64,000 nucleotides of DNA from Gnetum montanum (lineage: Eukaryota; Streptophyta; Gnetopsida; Gnetales; Gnetaceae): assembly GCA_015680685.1 (NCBI GenBank), contig MNCI01015866.1, positions 49,784 through 113,783 of the forward strand, in the 5' to 3' direction. Made by a program: the position numbers and the translations under genes. A model generated the notes under the pieces. It worked only from the letters and a program-made list of their open reading frames with translations. It did no database searches and was not told the origin of the DNA. The first letter of the stretch is position 1; each line of letters starts with the position of its first letter. Below, piece after piece: positions 10,921-22,256 of the stretch.

Positions 10921-11363
10921 TATGTTGGTGAACACAAACTTGGAGCATGATGGTACAAACCCTAGAGAATAAGGAGATAATACTAACTTTAATTATTCCT
11001 TGCCTAGAAATAAGCTATTTAGGTTGAAGATTTAGGCTATTATCACTTTATTATTGCTAACGATCTAACATGTGTTCTACTAAATGTCTTTGTAACTTTT
11101 ACCAAGATATCATCTACCTTCTAAATCAAAAGGTCTTTGTACCTTTTACTACGATATCACTTATTACATGTGAAACCAATACTGTGGATTAAATATTTTA
11201 TTCAATTAAATTTTTATTAATTTTATTTGAGTATAAACTAATTTATTGATTTATTGTATGGACTTGAAACTTGTAGCTTGTTACCACACCAACTAGAGTG
11301 ATTTTATTTTTCTCAATTGCTTAGTAAGAAAACTTTGTATTTTCCAAACTGTTAGGTTGATCG
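10921..11363. other. Unassigned spacer
   Basis: AT-rich DNA between the tandem array and the target duplication of the next element. A 'CTTTGTA(A/C)CTTTTAC' phrase occurs twice near 11090 and 11135. No gene was seen. Confidence 0.4.
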
Positions 11364-11368
11364 TTGAT

Positions 11369-12243
11369 TGATGAATCATGGTTTGTTAGGTGCTGATATT
11401 GGACCCTTGATATTGAACCCTTGATATCTGACCCTCAATATTGGATATGTGATATCGTAGCCTAGTTAACGATATCGAATACACGATATCGTGGTTCCTG
11501 TGTAAGCCTATAAATACCACATTTAGACACACAGGAAGGGGAGAGTTAGTAAGTGTAGGAATAGAGTCATTTTTATTAATTTTTAGTTAATTCCAATTTT
11601 TTCCCCAGTGCATGCCTGCAATGTGATGATTGTAATTGTATGGAACTTTTATTTGAGTGTGATGTACTTGGACATGCACATGATTGGTAATAAAAATCGA
11701 GATTAATCCATCATTGTAGCATTCACTTAGTTTTAATTGCTTAATTGTTATTATTATTTATTGTTTTCTTAATTAATATTTCTTTACCATCATTAATTAT
11801 GGAATGAGTACAACATAATTACAAACATTTAAGTGTAACTACTTAGTAACCTAGTAGCGTATCTAGGAGCACTCAAGTAATATACGCTTGGTAATCCCCG
11901 AAGTAGTACACAAGGTCCAAGATGCATACAGATGATTAAGGATGGATGCTCATCACACATAGGCTAGTTTGGATTATGCTTCTCATTACCTATTAGCTTT
12001 AAAATAAGATTATTTCCCATTATCTCTAGGAGTAGCCTCATGTTAGAAGTCATATCATACACCTTACTCTGTACTAAACCATACATGACAAAGAAAATAC
12101 TAGTTTAGGTGGGAAGACAATGAACTGTGATCAATGTGTGACTATTTAGATGCCATAACTAGTCCATCTACAGAGTTCGACTAGATCATGCATGAACGCT
12201 CGTATTCGTATGGTTGAGTGTAGGGGTACCTAGCCACTCATCA
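11369..12243 (+). repeat. 5' LTR of the 11369-17109 element
   Basis: It starts TGATGAATCATGG and ends CCACTCATCA. U3 carries four GATATC palindromes (11423, 11451, 11471, 11485) within 68 bp, just before the TATA box. The R-U5 part has the lineage's terminal TATGGTTGAGTGTAGGGG. Confidence 0.9.
11509..11516 (+). promoter_or_regulatory. LTR TATA box
   Basis: TATAAATA lies directly downstream of the GATATC cluster. The same 8-mer occurs at the same place in nine LTRs of this window, for example 16361-16368 in the 3' LTR of this element. Confidence 0.75.
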
Positions 12244-12262
12244 TTGGAACCATTGCCAGAGA
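12244..12262 (+). other. Primer binding site, tRNA-Asp type
   Basis: TTGGAACCATTGCCAGAGA immediately follows the LTR. It differs from the tRNA-Asp complement at several positions but keeps the TGG start and the TTGCC core. Confidence 0.7.
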
Positions 12263-12375
12263 TAGTGCTAGTTATTTAGATTAGTTGCATCATCCAAGAT
12301 TGTTGTAACAAAGCATTGACAATATATCTTTCAGAAAGAAGTAATCACAAATAAGTCACATACAAGCTCACAACA

Positions 12376-14411
12376 ATGTCTCTCTCATAAGACTATGATA
12401 ACGCAACAATTAGTAAGGCAATTCATTAGAGAACCAATGAATTATATGATGATGAAGATAAAGTTTGGAGTACTCAATCTTATTTAGGGGTCTCCTATGT
12501 ACATAAATGAAGACAACATCATCCCAACTCACAAATTCATAACCTACCTAGTGAAAATGAACTCCTTATGGCCACTAAGAGCCTAATGCATATACAAGAG
12601 GTTGTTCAAATATCCCGCAGCAAGAAAAGCTGTCTACCTAGGCTTGATTTAAACAATTTTTCAAGTTTTCAAGAAGCTATGTTTTAGATCCGCAACATCA
12701 TTTACAAGCCTTCCATGATGCATGTGTATGGAATGATATCGATAATGAGTGGAAAAAACTTAAGCTCTTTCGTATGACACTTTTTGGCCAAGCAAAAGTA
12801 TGGTACAGATCCTTAAAATCAAAATCAATTCAACATTGGTTGATGATGGTAGAAATCTTCACTGAAAGATACCAAACATATGCAAGAGTATCAACCTGGA
12901 GGAGACAAATCCAAGAGTGGAAACAAGCGTAACATGAACCCTTGGACATGGCCTTAGAAAGATATTACTCTTTGTTAAACAAATGCCCAGGCCACAGGTT
13001 CTCTGAGGAAAGGCTAATGTACCATATCATAGATGGGTTCCATAATGAAACAAGGGAGACTCTAGGGATGTATGCCCTAGGTCAACTATATGAACTACGA
13101 ACCCACCAATTCCAAGATCTTATTAAGCAGGTAGCCAAAGAAGAAGGAGAAATGGCTAAATGGGAGAATGTTGAAAACTCTAAACAAGATCAAAATCTCG
13201 AAATAGAAAAGGTCCATGATCATGAAAAGGAGAAATCAACTCACCTGAAGGAGGTGGAAGCATCCTTGTCAATACCACAATCACTGGATGAAATTGAGGC
13301 AAAGATAAATAAGATGGAAAAATGGATATATGAAAAATGTGGAGAATATGCCAACATTATTGGAGGTGAAACTATGCTGAATCAAGAAACAGGATAGGAC
13401 ACCACACAACAATTGGAAAGAAGGGTTGAAGAAAATAAGGATAAGAGCTCAACTGCATATCACCTGTATCAATGTGATGTTTGCTTGTACGATCATCTCA
13501 AAGGCCAATGCCCAATTGTGTTACATTTACATGAGAATTGGGGAGGAATGCTACATCCAAACTTCATACAAAAAAACTGTATTCAACCATAGTGGCAAAA
13601 ACCCCAGTCGTGGGGAAGGCCATCGTCAAACCCACCATAGCCTTTGTATGTCCTGAAGCCAAATGTTCATTATGTTCAACACCCTATTTCTCCAATTGGA
13701 TCAACATCCTCTACTTCACCTCATCATTATCATTCTCTTGAGTACTATCCACCCATGTCCTCTCCAATAAGACCACCACCTCATGTACCTTACACTTCTC
13801 CTCAACCTTAATATTCTCATTCTTCACCTCCTTCTACATCGTCACCAGTTATGCCAGAACATTTTGCACGACAACACCAACCCACGAATGTTATTTATGT
13901 TGTTATTATCAATAGCAATGGGGGTCCTCCACAACATTGAAAGCGTCCTTTCTTTAGACATGATCATAGAAAGAGATAGCACGATTCTAAACCCATTGTA
14001 TCCAACAACTCAACACAAGCCTAACGCTATGGTGCATCTTTCTCCTCAAATCCAACGCCTCATGTTACCTTATTAGGGCCATCAATTAATGTTCCAACAA
14101 CCATGCGACCTAATGAATATAGCCACGTAGGGAGACATATTGATCCTTGCATCCCATCTTACGATCATGGGTGCCACAATGGGTTAGCTCCTTATTACAT
14201 GGCCACATCTTATAATTTTCCCCACTATGCCAACTTTAATCAAGTGTGTGAACCCCAAATTGGGTACATTCCAACCTTCACATCAAAAGACACCAAATGG
14301 TTTGGATATGATCAAGTCCCAATATTTCAAAAATGCATGGATCCAAACCTTCCATTTATTAATTCTCACCATCATCAAAATTTTAGTTATGGGGAATATC
14401 CTCCATTCTAA
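12376..14411 (+). pseudogene. Athila-like gag, decayed
   Basis: The start ATG opens MSLS. The best-preserved stretch (12942-13397) aligns with the other gag copies through MALERYYSLLNKCPGH, then HIIDGF and ETRETLGMYALGQL. It runs into a charged coiled segment, and a variant zinc knuckle CDVCLYDHLKGQC follows at about 13470-13510. After that a Pro/His/Gln-rich tail is visible only in pieces. Stops and frame changes are frequent. In the full-length relatives protease would follow, but here the pol region is missing. Confidence 0.75.
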
Positions 14412-15634
14412 CAAGCAGAATTAATAAATGTTTTTCCTTTTCTTCAATTTTACAATTTTTTATTTTCTAGTTTTTCATCTTTCAATTTTTTTTTTATCTT
14501 TTTATTTATTATTTTATCTTTTTATGGGTAATATCATCTATGAATAAAACACTCATGTGACTTGTTGGTTGGGGTGTTGTTCNGAATGATGGACTAAGAA
14601 GCAATGGCCAAGGTGTGACATCAAGGGGACTTGTGGATTCTTTTTGGTAACATCCATAGGTGCTATCATGTAGCCTGATTGTACTAAGATCCTTGTAGAT
14701 CTAATGAAAATGGAAGTAAGAGTAATCAAGTCAATCAATAAAGAATCTCAATGGTGTTTTGGAGAGTTCCACTGGAAAGACATATGTCCATGCCTGAAGG
14801 TTGGTGGCTTCTTTAGTTCATTGTTGGGAAGAACAAAGTGCTAAAGCAACTAGAAAAAAATGTGTGTGCTGTAGAGAAATTCCAAATCACTCCTCCCTTG
14901 GAAAAAATGCCAAGTGATCATACACCTTGCTGTCATGGTGCTCTTATGGGTGTCCATCATTGGATGAAACAATGTGATGTCACTGATTGGAGGAATGAAC
15001 TTGATCTTGATTTTGAAGTGTGTGGCTAATGAAACATTAATCACATCCTACACTCAGGATTCATTGTGCCCTGGGTCAATTGCCTCGTGTACCAATCTCT
15101 GCAATCCCTTCTACAATTTTCCTCATCTCGCTCTTCTTGTATTTTTGACTTATGTCTTGTGTAGCATAGAATTCATATCTCATCATAGTGGTATTTACAT
15201 GTGTGTTTTTTGTTTCCCTAGTGCAGATTACATTTAACCCTTTTAGTACCTACGGAAATTTTTGGGTATAGTTACGTAAGGGCATGCTAGTTAAGAACCT
15301 ACTTTGGGAAGGACCCACTTGCGTGACTTTTGTAATTTGTACTTGTTACACACCACCACATCATTTTATACCCTCTGAGTACTTCATTGCCAAATTTATT
15401 CTTTCCTTTGTCATCATTTTATCAAATGTTTCTCAAAATCATTATGTGTCCTTTTATGTGTCACCTAAACAAAGCACGTCCGACATTAAATTTTTAGAGC
15501 AACTTGAAAAAATTCTAACTCTAAAATTATACTAAGCAAAGAATTCAACATTTATTAAAGGCAATGAGTAAGGTATGAAATAATTAAACTTCTTTCAATA
15601 ACCTTACTGACAATTGATCTTTGTGTGATTATAG
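14412..15634. other. Internal spacer between gag and the 3' ORF
   Basis: A T-rich run (about 14430-14540) is followed by DNA without recognisable pol domains. Its T-rich start resembles the segment after integrase at 38360-38600. This suggests that pol was deleted between gag and the post-integrase region. Confidence 0.45.
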
Positions 15635-16072
15635 ATGACACCTAAAAGAGGACAACAAGGAGGACATTCTCAAGGTGCAACTAAATGCCCAGGGGGAGGT
15701 AGAGGCCAAGGTCCTCATGCAGAACATGCAGAGCAGGAGGCATAATCATTCAGCATCCATCAGGGAACTCTTATCACTGCACAATCTAGCCAAGCAAAAG
15801 GTGGAGAGGTTAGGGCCTGAGCCTATGAAGAGGAATGACAACTATTTGTGACATGGCATGTCAATGCCAATCAAGTGTTCCTACAGCTGCTATGTTCATG
15901 GGAAGTGCTGACTCCATCAAACATCGGAACATCAGCATGGATGACTCATAATCCTTGGATAGAAGAGGAGAAACATCAGGCGCTTCTTTAATGGTATCAA
16001 TCTCAGAAGCCTAGAGCACAAAACAAAGGAAAGGCACCCATGGAAGAGCCATCACCACCGGGAACCCCATGA
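15635..16072 (+). pseudogene. Short 3' ORF in env position
   Basis: It begins ATGACACCTAAAAGAGGACA directly after GTGTGATTATAG, which looks like a splice acceptor. It opens MTPKRGQQGGHSQG and then Gly/His-rich residues, with several stops. The last clear part ends PMEEPSPPGTP at a TGA. The start resembles the ORF at 40468, which begins ATGGCACCTAG after GTGTGATTACAA-like sequence (GTTGTGATTACAA). A third ORF before the 3' LTR is known in Athila-type elements, where its product is env-like or of unknown function. I cannot assign a function here. Confidence 0.5.
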
Positions 16073-16240
16073 GTTTCACAAGTTTTGTCTTTTTTGTCTG
16101 TGTCCAAATTTTGTTTAGTCCCACATTGCAGCATGAAACAATCCATGGTCATTCAATAATCTCATACCTATCCCCTATTTGTAATTGAATGAACTTGTTC
16201 CTCACTTTCTTTGACTCAAGGATGAGTTGTTATTTAGTCA

Positions 16241-16248
16241 TGGGGGTA
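16241..16248 (+). other. Polypurine tract
   Basis: TGGGGGTA directly precedes the 3' LTR. The same ATGGGGGTA lies at the matching place of the minus-strand element (42189-42197). It primes plus-strand DNA synthesis in LTR elements. Confidence 0.75.
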
Positions 16249-17109
16249 TGATAAATAGTGGTTTGTCAGGTGTTGATATCAGACGCTCAATATTGGGTAC
16301 ATGATATCATAGCCTGGTTAACGATATCGAATACACAATATTGCGGTTCTTGTATAAGCCTATAAATACCACATTTAGGCACATAGGAAGGGGAGTGTCA
16401 GTAAGTGTAGGAATAGTCATTTTTATTAGTTTTCAATTAATTTCAATTCTTTCCCCAGTGCATGCCTGCAGTGTGATGATTGTAATTGTACGAAACCTTT
16501 ATTCGAGTGTGACGTACTTGGACATGCACATGATTAGTAATAAAGATCAAGATTACTCCATCATTGCAACATTCACTTAGTTTTAATTGCTTAATTATTA
16601 TTGTTATTTATTGTTTTCTTAATTAATATTTCTTTACCATCATTTACTATTCCTATTGTTAATCGCAGAATGAGTATGACTTAATTATGAACATTTAAGT
16701 GTAACCACCTAGTAACCCAATATCGTATCTAGGAGTGCTCAAGTAATATACGCTTGGTAATCTTAGAAGTAGTACACGAGGTCCAAGATGTATACGGATG
16801 ATTAAGGATAGATGCTCATCGCACATAGACTAGTTTGGATTATGCTTCTCATTACCTATTAGCTTTAAAACAAGATTATTTTCCATTGTCTCTAGGAGTA
16901 GACTTGTGTTAGAAGTCATACCATACACCTCACTCTCGACTAAACCATATGTGATAAAGCAAATACTAGTCCAGGTGGGAAGACAACGAACTACGATCAA
17001 CGTGTGACTATCTAGATGCCACAACTAGTTCGTCTGCGGAGTTCAATCGGATTGTGCATGAACGCTTGTATTCGTATGGTTGAGTGTAGGGGTACCTAGC
17101 CACTCATCA
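16249..17109 (+). repeat. 3' LTR of the 11369-17109 element
   Basis: It starts TGATAAATAGTGG and ends CCACTCATCA. It is collinear with the 5' LTR throughout, with scattered, mostly transition-type differences and GATATC sites in U3. The TATA box is at 16361-16368. Confidence 0.9.
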
Positions 17110-17114
17110 TTGAC

Positions 17115-17793
17115 TTCTTTCATTAAATAAATTTGGAGAGGTGGGTGGTATTTTAGTAAACTATTTTCACTTAGTCTTTAACTAAGTTTTTAGATTTCAA
17201 ATTTATTAGGTTCATAAAAGATCATAGATGAATTAGTTTACAATGAGCTAGTAAACATTTCATCCAAATGGAAATCCTTAATGAGCATCCATTTACATTA
17301 TAGACAATATTTTTTATGTTTCAACATTGATAAATGATAATTTTCCTGTGTGTCACCAATTATCCTACCTAATAATTCATTTTCCACTCTTAATCATTTT
17401 CAATATAAATGCAAGCACATTGTACATCATTTTAATGTACCAAAAGTGGTAACTAATTTTTGTTTAAGATGTGAATCTCCATTTTCCTCTTTTTATTTAA
17501 TGAAAAGATAAGAAAAGGATCCAAAGATGGTGAAGGGAAAGAATATAGTGAAGATTCTATAAGAAGAGGTATACATTATCCAAATCGAGCACTTGGTGGA
17601 CACATGCAAGAACATCGGTCAAAATAACCTTGCAAAGGCTTCCAAAGAAAACCTTTTTTTTTTGAAAAATCACAAAAAATTTAATAGAAATCGCACTTGA
17701 ATCCATAAATTTTTGCTATGAATAACATGCTTTGGACATTTCTAATTTTATGGAAAGTTATGTAAAGTTTCTTTGTAAATATTACATAATGAA
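17115..17793. other. Unassigned flank
   Basis: AT-rich, non-LTR DNA with no domain or repeat structure recognised. Confidence 0.4.
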
Positions 17794-17865
17794 GTGTTAG
17801 CCTAGTGGTAAGATATTTGATTTGGGAGTTCCAAGTTATGGCTTCAATTTTGGTAGGCAATGAGT
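17794..17865 (+). repeat. tRNA-related SINE-like sequence
   Basis: GTTAGCCTAGTGGTAAGAT resembles an internal promoter box A. About 40 bases later GGCTTCAATTTT resembles box B. The spacing fits a tRNA-derived SINE head, but no foldable tRNA with intact arms is present. A similar arrangement occurs at 31722-31795. Confidence 0.4.
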
Positions 17866-20068
17866 TATATTAATTCCTAATTGGACTATATATCTTGGAG
17901 TGTACCTATCTTTCACTTATTTTGGGTTTAAACATTAGTTTGATAAAATGTAGAGTCTTTCATAATCACTGGCTTGATAAAATTTAAGTCTTCTTTGATT
18001 TGGCAATTTGTAAATTACTTTTCAAATCATTTTGTCTAATTTTTTACTCTACATGTTTTATTTATGGTTGGAATATGCCTTTAAGCTAGCATGAGAGGTG
18101 CTAGTATTAGCTGTGAACCCATTACCTCTAAAATTTTCTCCATTTGAAAATTTTCTGCCATGATTCTTTTTTATTATTAACAACATTTTTCATTACTGTG
18201 CAACATTTTTGAGTTGAGTTCATAGGGGTTAAAAATTTTTCATTTTTGACTATTAAAAATTTTTAAATTTGGCAATGTCAAGCATTCCATGTACACATCA
18301 TGGAGATCTGAGTTGGATGCAACCACTATATTAAAGTTCATTCATTAAATAATTCAACTCATGTGAAGGGGTCATGTGCATGCATTGTCATGAGTGGTTA
18401 GGAAACTCATCTCTCTCCATAATCATTCATTGCTCTGGGTATATCTTAAAATTTTTTCAAAACTCTAGGTATCCTCACACAGTCATCTTTTCAGAAATGG
18501 TGCATATATATATGTGGTTGAAAATCATATTTATCTCACTGCAGCACGTTGCAGCCCTTCCTCTTCCTCTATATGAAAATCCAGTGGTGAGCCCTTCCTC
18601 TGTCCTGAAATCCTTCTGTGGGCTCAGCACCTGCACGGCAATCCCCTAATAATCATCACCTATATTTATAGGGCATCCCTTAAATCCAATCCTACTTGGT
18701 TTGCTCAGCTCCAGACAACTAGCAATCTTTTTACCATTGACACTGGATGCGTATATGTTAGGTTGTTTTCTTATTTTGTGTAATTTCTGCTCACTTACTA
18801 AAAGCAAAGCTATGTTATTGTTTGGTTTCATTTTAGTTAATGGCAGGACACTACTTACTCTGAAACAAACCTGTTAGAGAATGTCTGTACAGGCTGCTGT
18901 TGAGACGGAATGCAGTTTTGCAGTTTTGAAGCTAGTAGACATCTATAAATTTTATACGGAACTCTGCAGGAGAAATACCTGAAACTGCATCCTATAGACT
19001 TGATCAGTTGCAGGTAAAAAGAAGGGAAAGGGAAAAGATGGGTTATTGGGAGTTTTTTATTTTAAAATTCGAATGATAGAGCGATTTCAAGGTTAAAAAA
19101 GACAGGAGACGGATGCGCAATATAAAAACTGATTAAAAATTCAAAATATGGCTGCCGGGAGCTTTGGGTAAAAAAAAAAAACAGGGATATTTTGTGACAC
19201 TAATTAAAAAGTTGTGTTACTTTGTTTTGTGAAACTTTCATGAAATGTTGGAAACGCACCTCTAAATATGAGACGATTTATTTCAGTATTGATGTGTCAC
19301 AGCAAGGTTGTGCAAAAAAAATAATGCACAGAGCCAACCTAACAACCGCAAATGGTCCATCTCTGCTACGGTAACCTTTTGGAAATTATGATCCGGATTG
19401 GCCTTATAGACAGTCTTAACAGTTTCAATTTTGAACCAGTTTACAGCATTAACCTAAATTGAAATTTTATTAAGTCTCCATATTATTGTACAATGCAATA
19501 GAAATATATACGTTATAAATTTGAAAACATCATTAACAAAATTACCATGTGTTTTTGGTAAAACCTGTAACAAATCAACCAAATTTATAACTACGATGTC
19601 ATATCTATGTCTAATGTGCTCCAATGTAGAATACTGCAAAAAATTGTGGGATTCATCTTGAATGCTATTTGTATTGCACAAATGGTATCTGCAGAAGGAA
19701 TTTTGAGCCATTTATCTATTTCACATTTATGCTTTACAAATTGTGCATCCGAATTGAGGAGGAAGAGCATCAAATAAATAGTTTGCCTTTGAATTAAGGC
19801 CTCAGTAGGAATATAAACAATTTTTTTCAGTTTATATTTTCTAAAATTTATGAAATATGCTTGTTTTACCTACTTATAAACTTGATTAGGATTAAAATAG
19901 AAAATGTGCTAGTAATATTCCATTTATTAAGTCATAAAACTCCATTATGAAGCTATCCTTTATCATGAGATTCCATCATCACTTTTTTGAAATATTTATT
20001 TGGAATATTTATCCAATGAAGATGTCAGAAGATTGAAGGTAACGCTTCAACCTCTAACAACATCATTG
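17866..20068. other. Unassigned low-copy-looking stretch
   Basis: No LTR parts were recognised. Several short open frames show no domain. Part of it may be intron or flank of the receptor-kinase relic at 20572, since long introns are common in large plant genomes. That is inference. Confidence 0.35.
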
Positions 20069-20126
20069 TTGGTGCAAGAATCATTGTATTTGTCTCGTTG
20101 GTGCAAGAATCATTGTATTTGTCTTG
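20069..20126. repeat. 29-bp tandem duplication
   Basis: Two adjacent copies beginning TTGGTGCAAGAATCATTGTA differ at a single position near their right end. Confidence 0.75.
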
Positions 20127-20571
20127 TCACTTTATATCGTATTATATTCTTCCAGGTACTCAACTTACACTTCAGTAGCTTTAGTAGCTTTAGTTGCATT
20201 TTAGCTGAATTCACGTTGACTAATTTTCTACATTTTTAATTAAAAATAGTATTTTTGTGGGCAAATTAGCTTGCTGCTTCTACACTCGTAAAGCTTTCAT
20301 GTAAAACTTACCCCAGTTGTTTCTTTGTTAGGCTTGATTCATTCCAATAATTTATGATCTTGTATCTTATTTGGGTTGTGATTTGTGGAATGAATTTTTT
20401 TGTCCTTGCCCAGATTTTACCTCATGACTGTTCATTTAACTATGGTTGTTTCTAAACTGTTTTTATTGATCTTGAATCTGCAATTGTACATGTTGGTAAT
20501 GTTTCTGGATATATAGGATTTGCTTAGCTGTTACACAATCAATAATTCAGATTTTAACAATGAATTTGCAG

Positions 20572-20904
20572 AGTATGGAGAAGGAATGGTAACATCCAAA
20601 GGAGATGTATACAGCTTTGGAGTGTCGTTGCTGGAGATGGTAACAGGTAGAAGCCCAACTGATATAAATCCAGATGGATATTCTAGTCTGCACAGTTTGG
20701 TGCAAAATTCATTCCCAGAGAGCTTAGATCAAGTTCTGGACAGAAGACTCTTTGGAAGGCAGTGAAGATGAGTTGCTCTGGAAAAACATATCTGATTTTG
20801 TAGAGATGGCTCTCTTCTGCACCAACGAAAACCGTTGTCGCAGGCCACAGATGGCTCACATTTCAGATTTCTTGGAGGAGCTTTTCCATAAAATAAAACC
20901 CTGA
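20572..20904 (+). pseudogene. Last exon of an LRR receptor-like kinase, frameshifted
   Basis: This is the C-terminal end of a serine/threonine kinase domain of the LRR-XII/FLS2-like type. After the acceptor TTTGCAG it reads EYGEGMVTSKGDVYSFGVSL, i.e. the APE-EYG region and kinase subdomain IX with its invariant Asp. It continues with LLEMVTGRSPTD. A one-base shift at about 20752-20758 moves the rest (DELLWKNISDFVEMALFC, then RPQM, ending LEELFHKIKP at TGA 20902-20904) into another frame. The exon starts inside the Glu codon, matching a conserved intron position in this family. The leucine-rich repeats, transmembrane segment and kinase N-lobe are not in the window, so this is an orphan exon. 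Confidence 0.75.
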
Positions 20905-21689
20905 GTTTTATCACCTCAATTCACAGATCCTACCTTTAGAAACCAAAAACCAATAAGACCTCAGCGCCTTAGCTTTGGAAATGAGGTATCAAACAGCTAC
21001 TACACCTTAGGATTTTAAGCATAGCTTTGATTGTACTTATACTGTGCTCATGAAAGCAACTCCGTCCCTGCTTTCCTTGGTATCCTTCCACTGTTGTGAT
21101 GTTTATCTGCATTGTATTTCGTATCTTAGTCCATGTTAAAAATAAATAAATAAATAAATTTGGATGAGGAAAGATGCAAGAAATAAAAAACTTTCAGCAG
21201 CTTGCAAAACCACAATGCTTTACTCGGTGGAAACCTGATTTTAAATTGAAACTGTTCCAACTTCTTTTTCCCTTAAATTTTGATGGCTTATTACGGCTAA
21301 CCTGATTCCGATGAAACCTTGTATCATGAAAGAGAATAACGAGTGTTTTCAAGCATTTTTCCTTAACGTTTAATGAATTAGAGATACGATGTAAATTTGG
21401 TTTACAAAGGAAAGTGCAATTTGCCTGAATGGAGCCTGAATGGACAAAACAACAATTGCGTTTGCAACTGTGTTTAGATAGTTTACCGTAAATAACGTAA
21501 ATCAGTTGCCCGAGGTTTTTAAAATGAAAACCATTTTTCACTTTGTGAATATATTCTAATAAAAAAGGTTTACCGGAAAGAGTTGATAACGCACACAGCC
21601 TCAATTGGAGGAATCGATGCAGCATGGACAATTCTTTCAAAGGAATGATGAAACTTGAAACACGTCTCCAATTCAGAAAAGACATCTCC
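20905..21689. other. Unassigned stretch with a 163-codon minus-strand open frame
   Basis: A minus-strand frame (21685-21194) is open for 163 codons and rich in Lys, Phe, His and Ser. I see no domain, signal peptide or relative, and I do not call it a gene. A short TAAA repeat lies near 21145. Confidence 0.25.
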
Positions 21690-22256
21690 CAAAAACAGTA
21701 GACGTCTCTTCCAAGAATAGAGCCTTCACAAGAGATGTCTACATGATACCAAAGATGTCTATTTCACCAAAGAAGAAAAAGCTTTGACATGGCATTTTGA
21801 TTGGTAAACATCCAAAAGACTCCAAATTTGTGTAGGAAACATCTAAGGAGGCAAATAGAAAGTTTCCTAAGGTTTTGGATCTATATAATTATGTATGCCT
21901 TCATCCATGAAGAAGGAGGAAAGTTTGTATGCAAGGAGAACTAGGCAAGAGAGATTGGGTGAGCACATTGGGTGAGTGTAATAGGTGCTTGTGGTGTGCT
22001 GATCTATATGTTCTATTCTCTTGTATCTCACTTGTGAGTTGAGATCTCAATCCCAAGTTATGGGAGAGATTTCTATTGGTTGTGTCTTGCATTGATAACA
22101 ATCATTGTCTGATTGTGGAATATCGTTTGAGTGTGATAAGTTTTTGGATGCTTGTGGGTTGTGTGAACCCTATTATAATCTTCAAATAATTTAATTGAAA
22201 ATAGTTTTCTTATTTTTCTAGCAAATAAATTTTTCTTTGCATAATACCTAGGTGTT
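21690..22256 (+). repeat. LTR of a Met-primed Ty3/gypsy element, left part
   Basis: A TATA-like CTATATAATTATG lies near 21880. The stretch runs into the solo LTR at 22257 and resumes at 22895-22939, just before a tRNA-Met-type primer site. The 5' edge is uncertain. The unbroken LTR would be roughly 600 bp. Confidence 0.5.

Larger units (their letters stand above)
11369..17109 (+). mobile_element. Complete non-autonomous Athila-like LTR element
   Basis: The element is about 5.7 kb and bounded by two LTRs (875 and 861 bp) in the same orientation, each starting TGAT and ending ATCA. TTGAT (11364-11368) precedes it and TTGAC (17110-17114) follows it, a 5-bp target duplication with one mismatch. 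The order is 5' LTR, tRNA-Asp-type primer site, decayed gag, T-rich spacer, short 3' ORF, polypurine tract, 3' LTR. Protease, RT and integrase are absent, so it would have needed enzymes from a related element to move. One ambiguous base (n) lies at 14583. Confidence 0.9.

Noticed and set aside
17794-17865. Functional tRNA gene
   Set aside because: Box-like words exist, but the acceptor, D and anticodon stems do not pair. A SINE relic fits better.
21194-21685. Minus-strand 163-codon frame as a gene
   Set aside because: No domain, no recognisable relative, no promoter or splice evidence. Length alone is not enough in AT-rich DNA.
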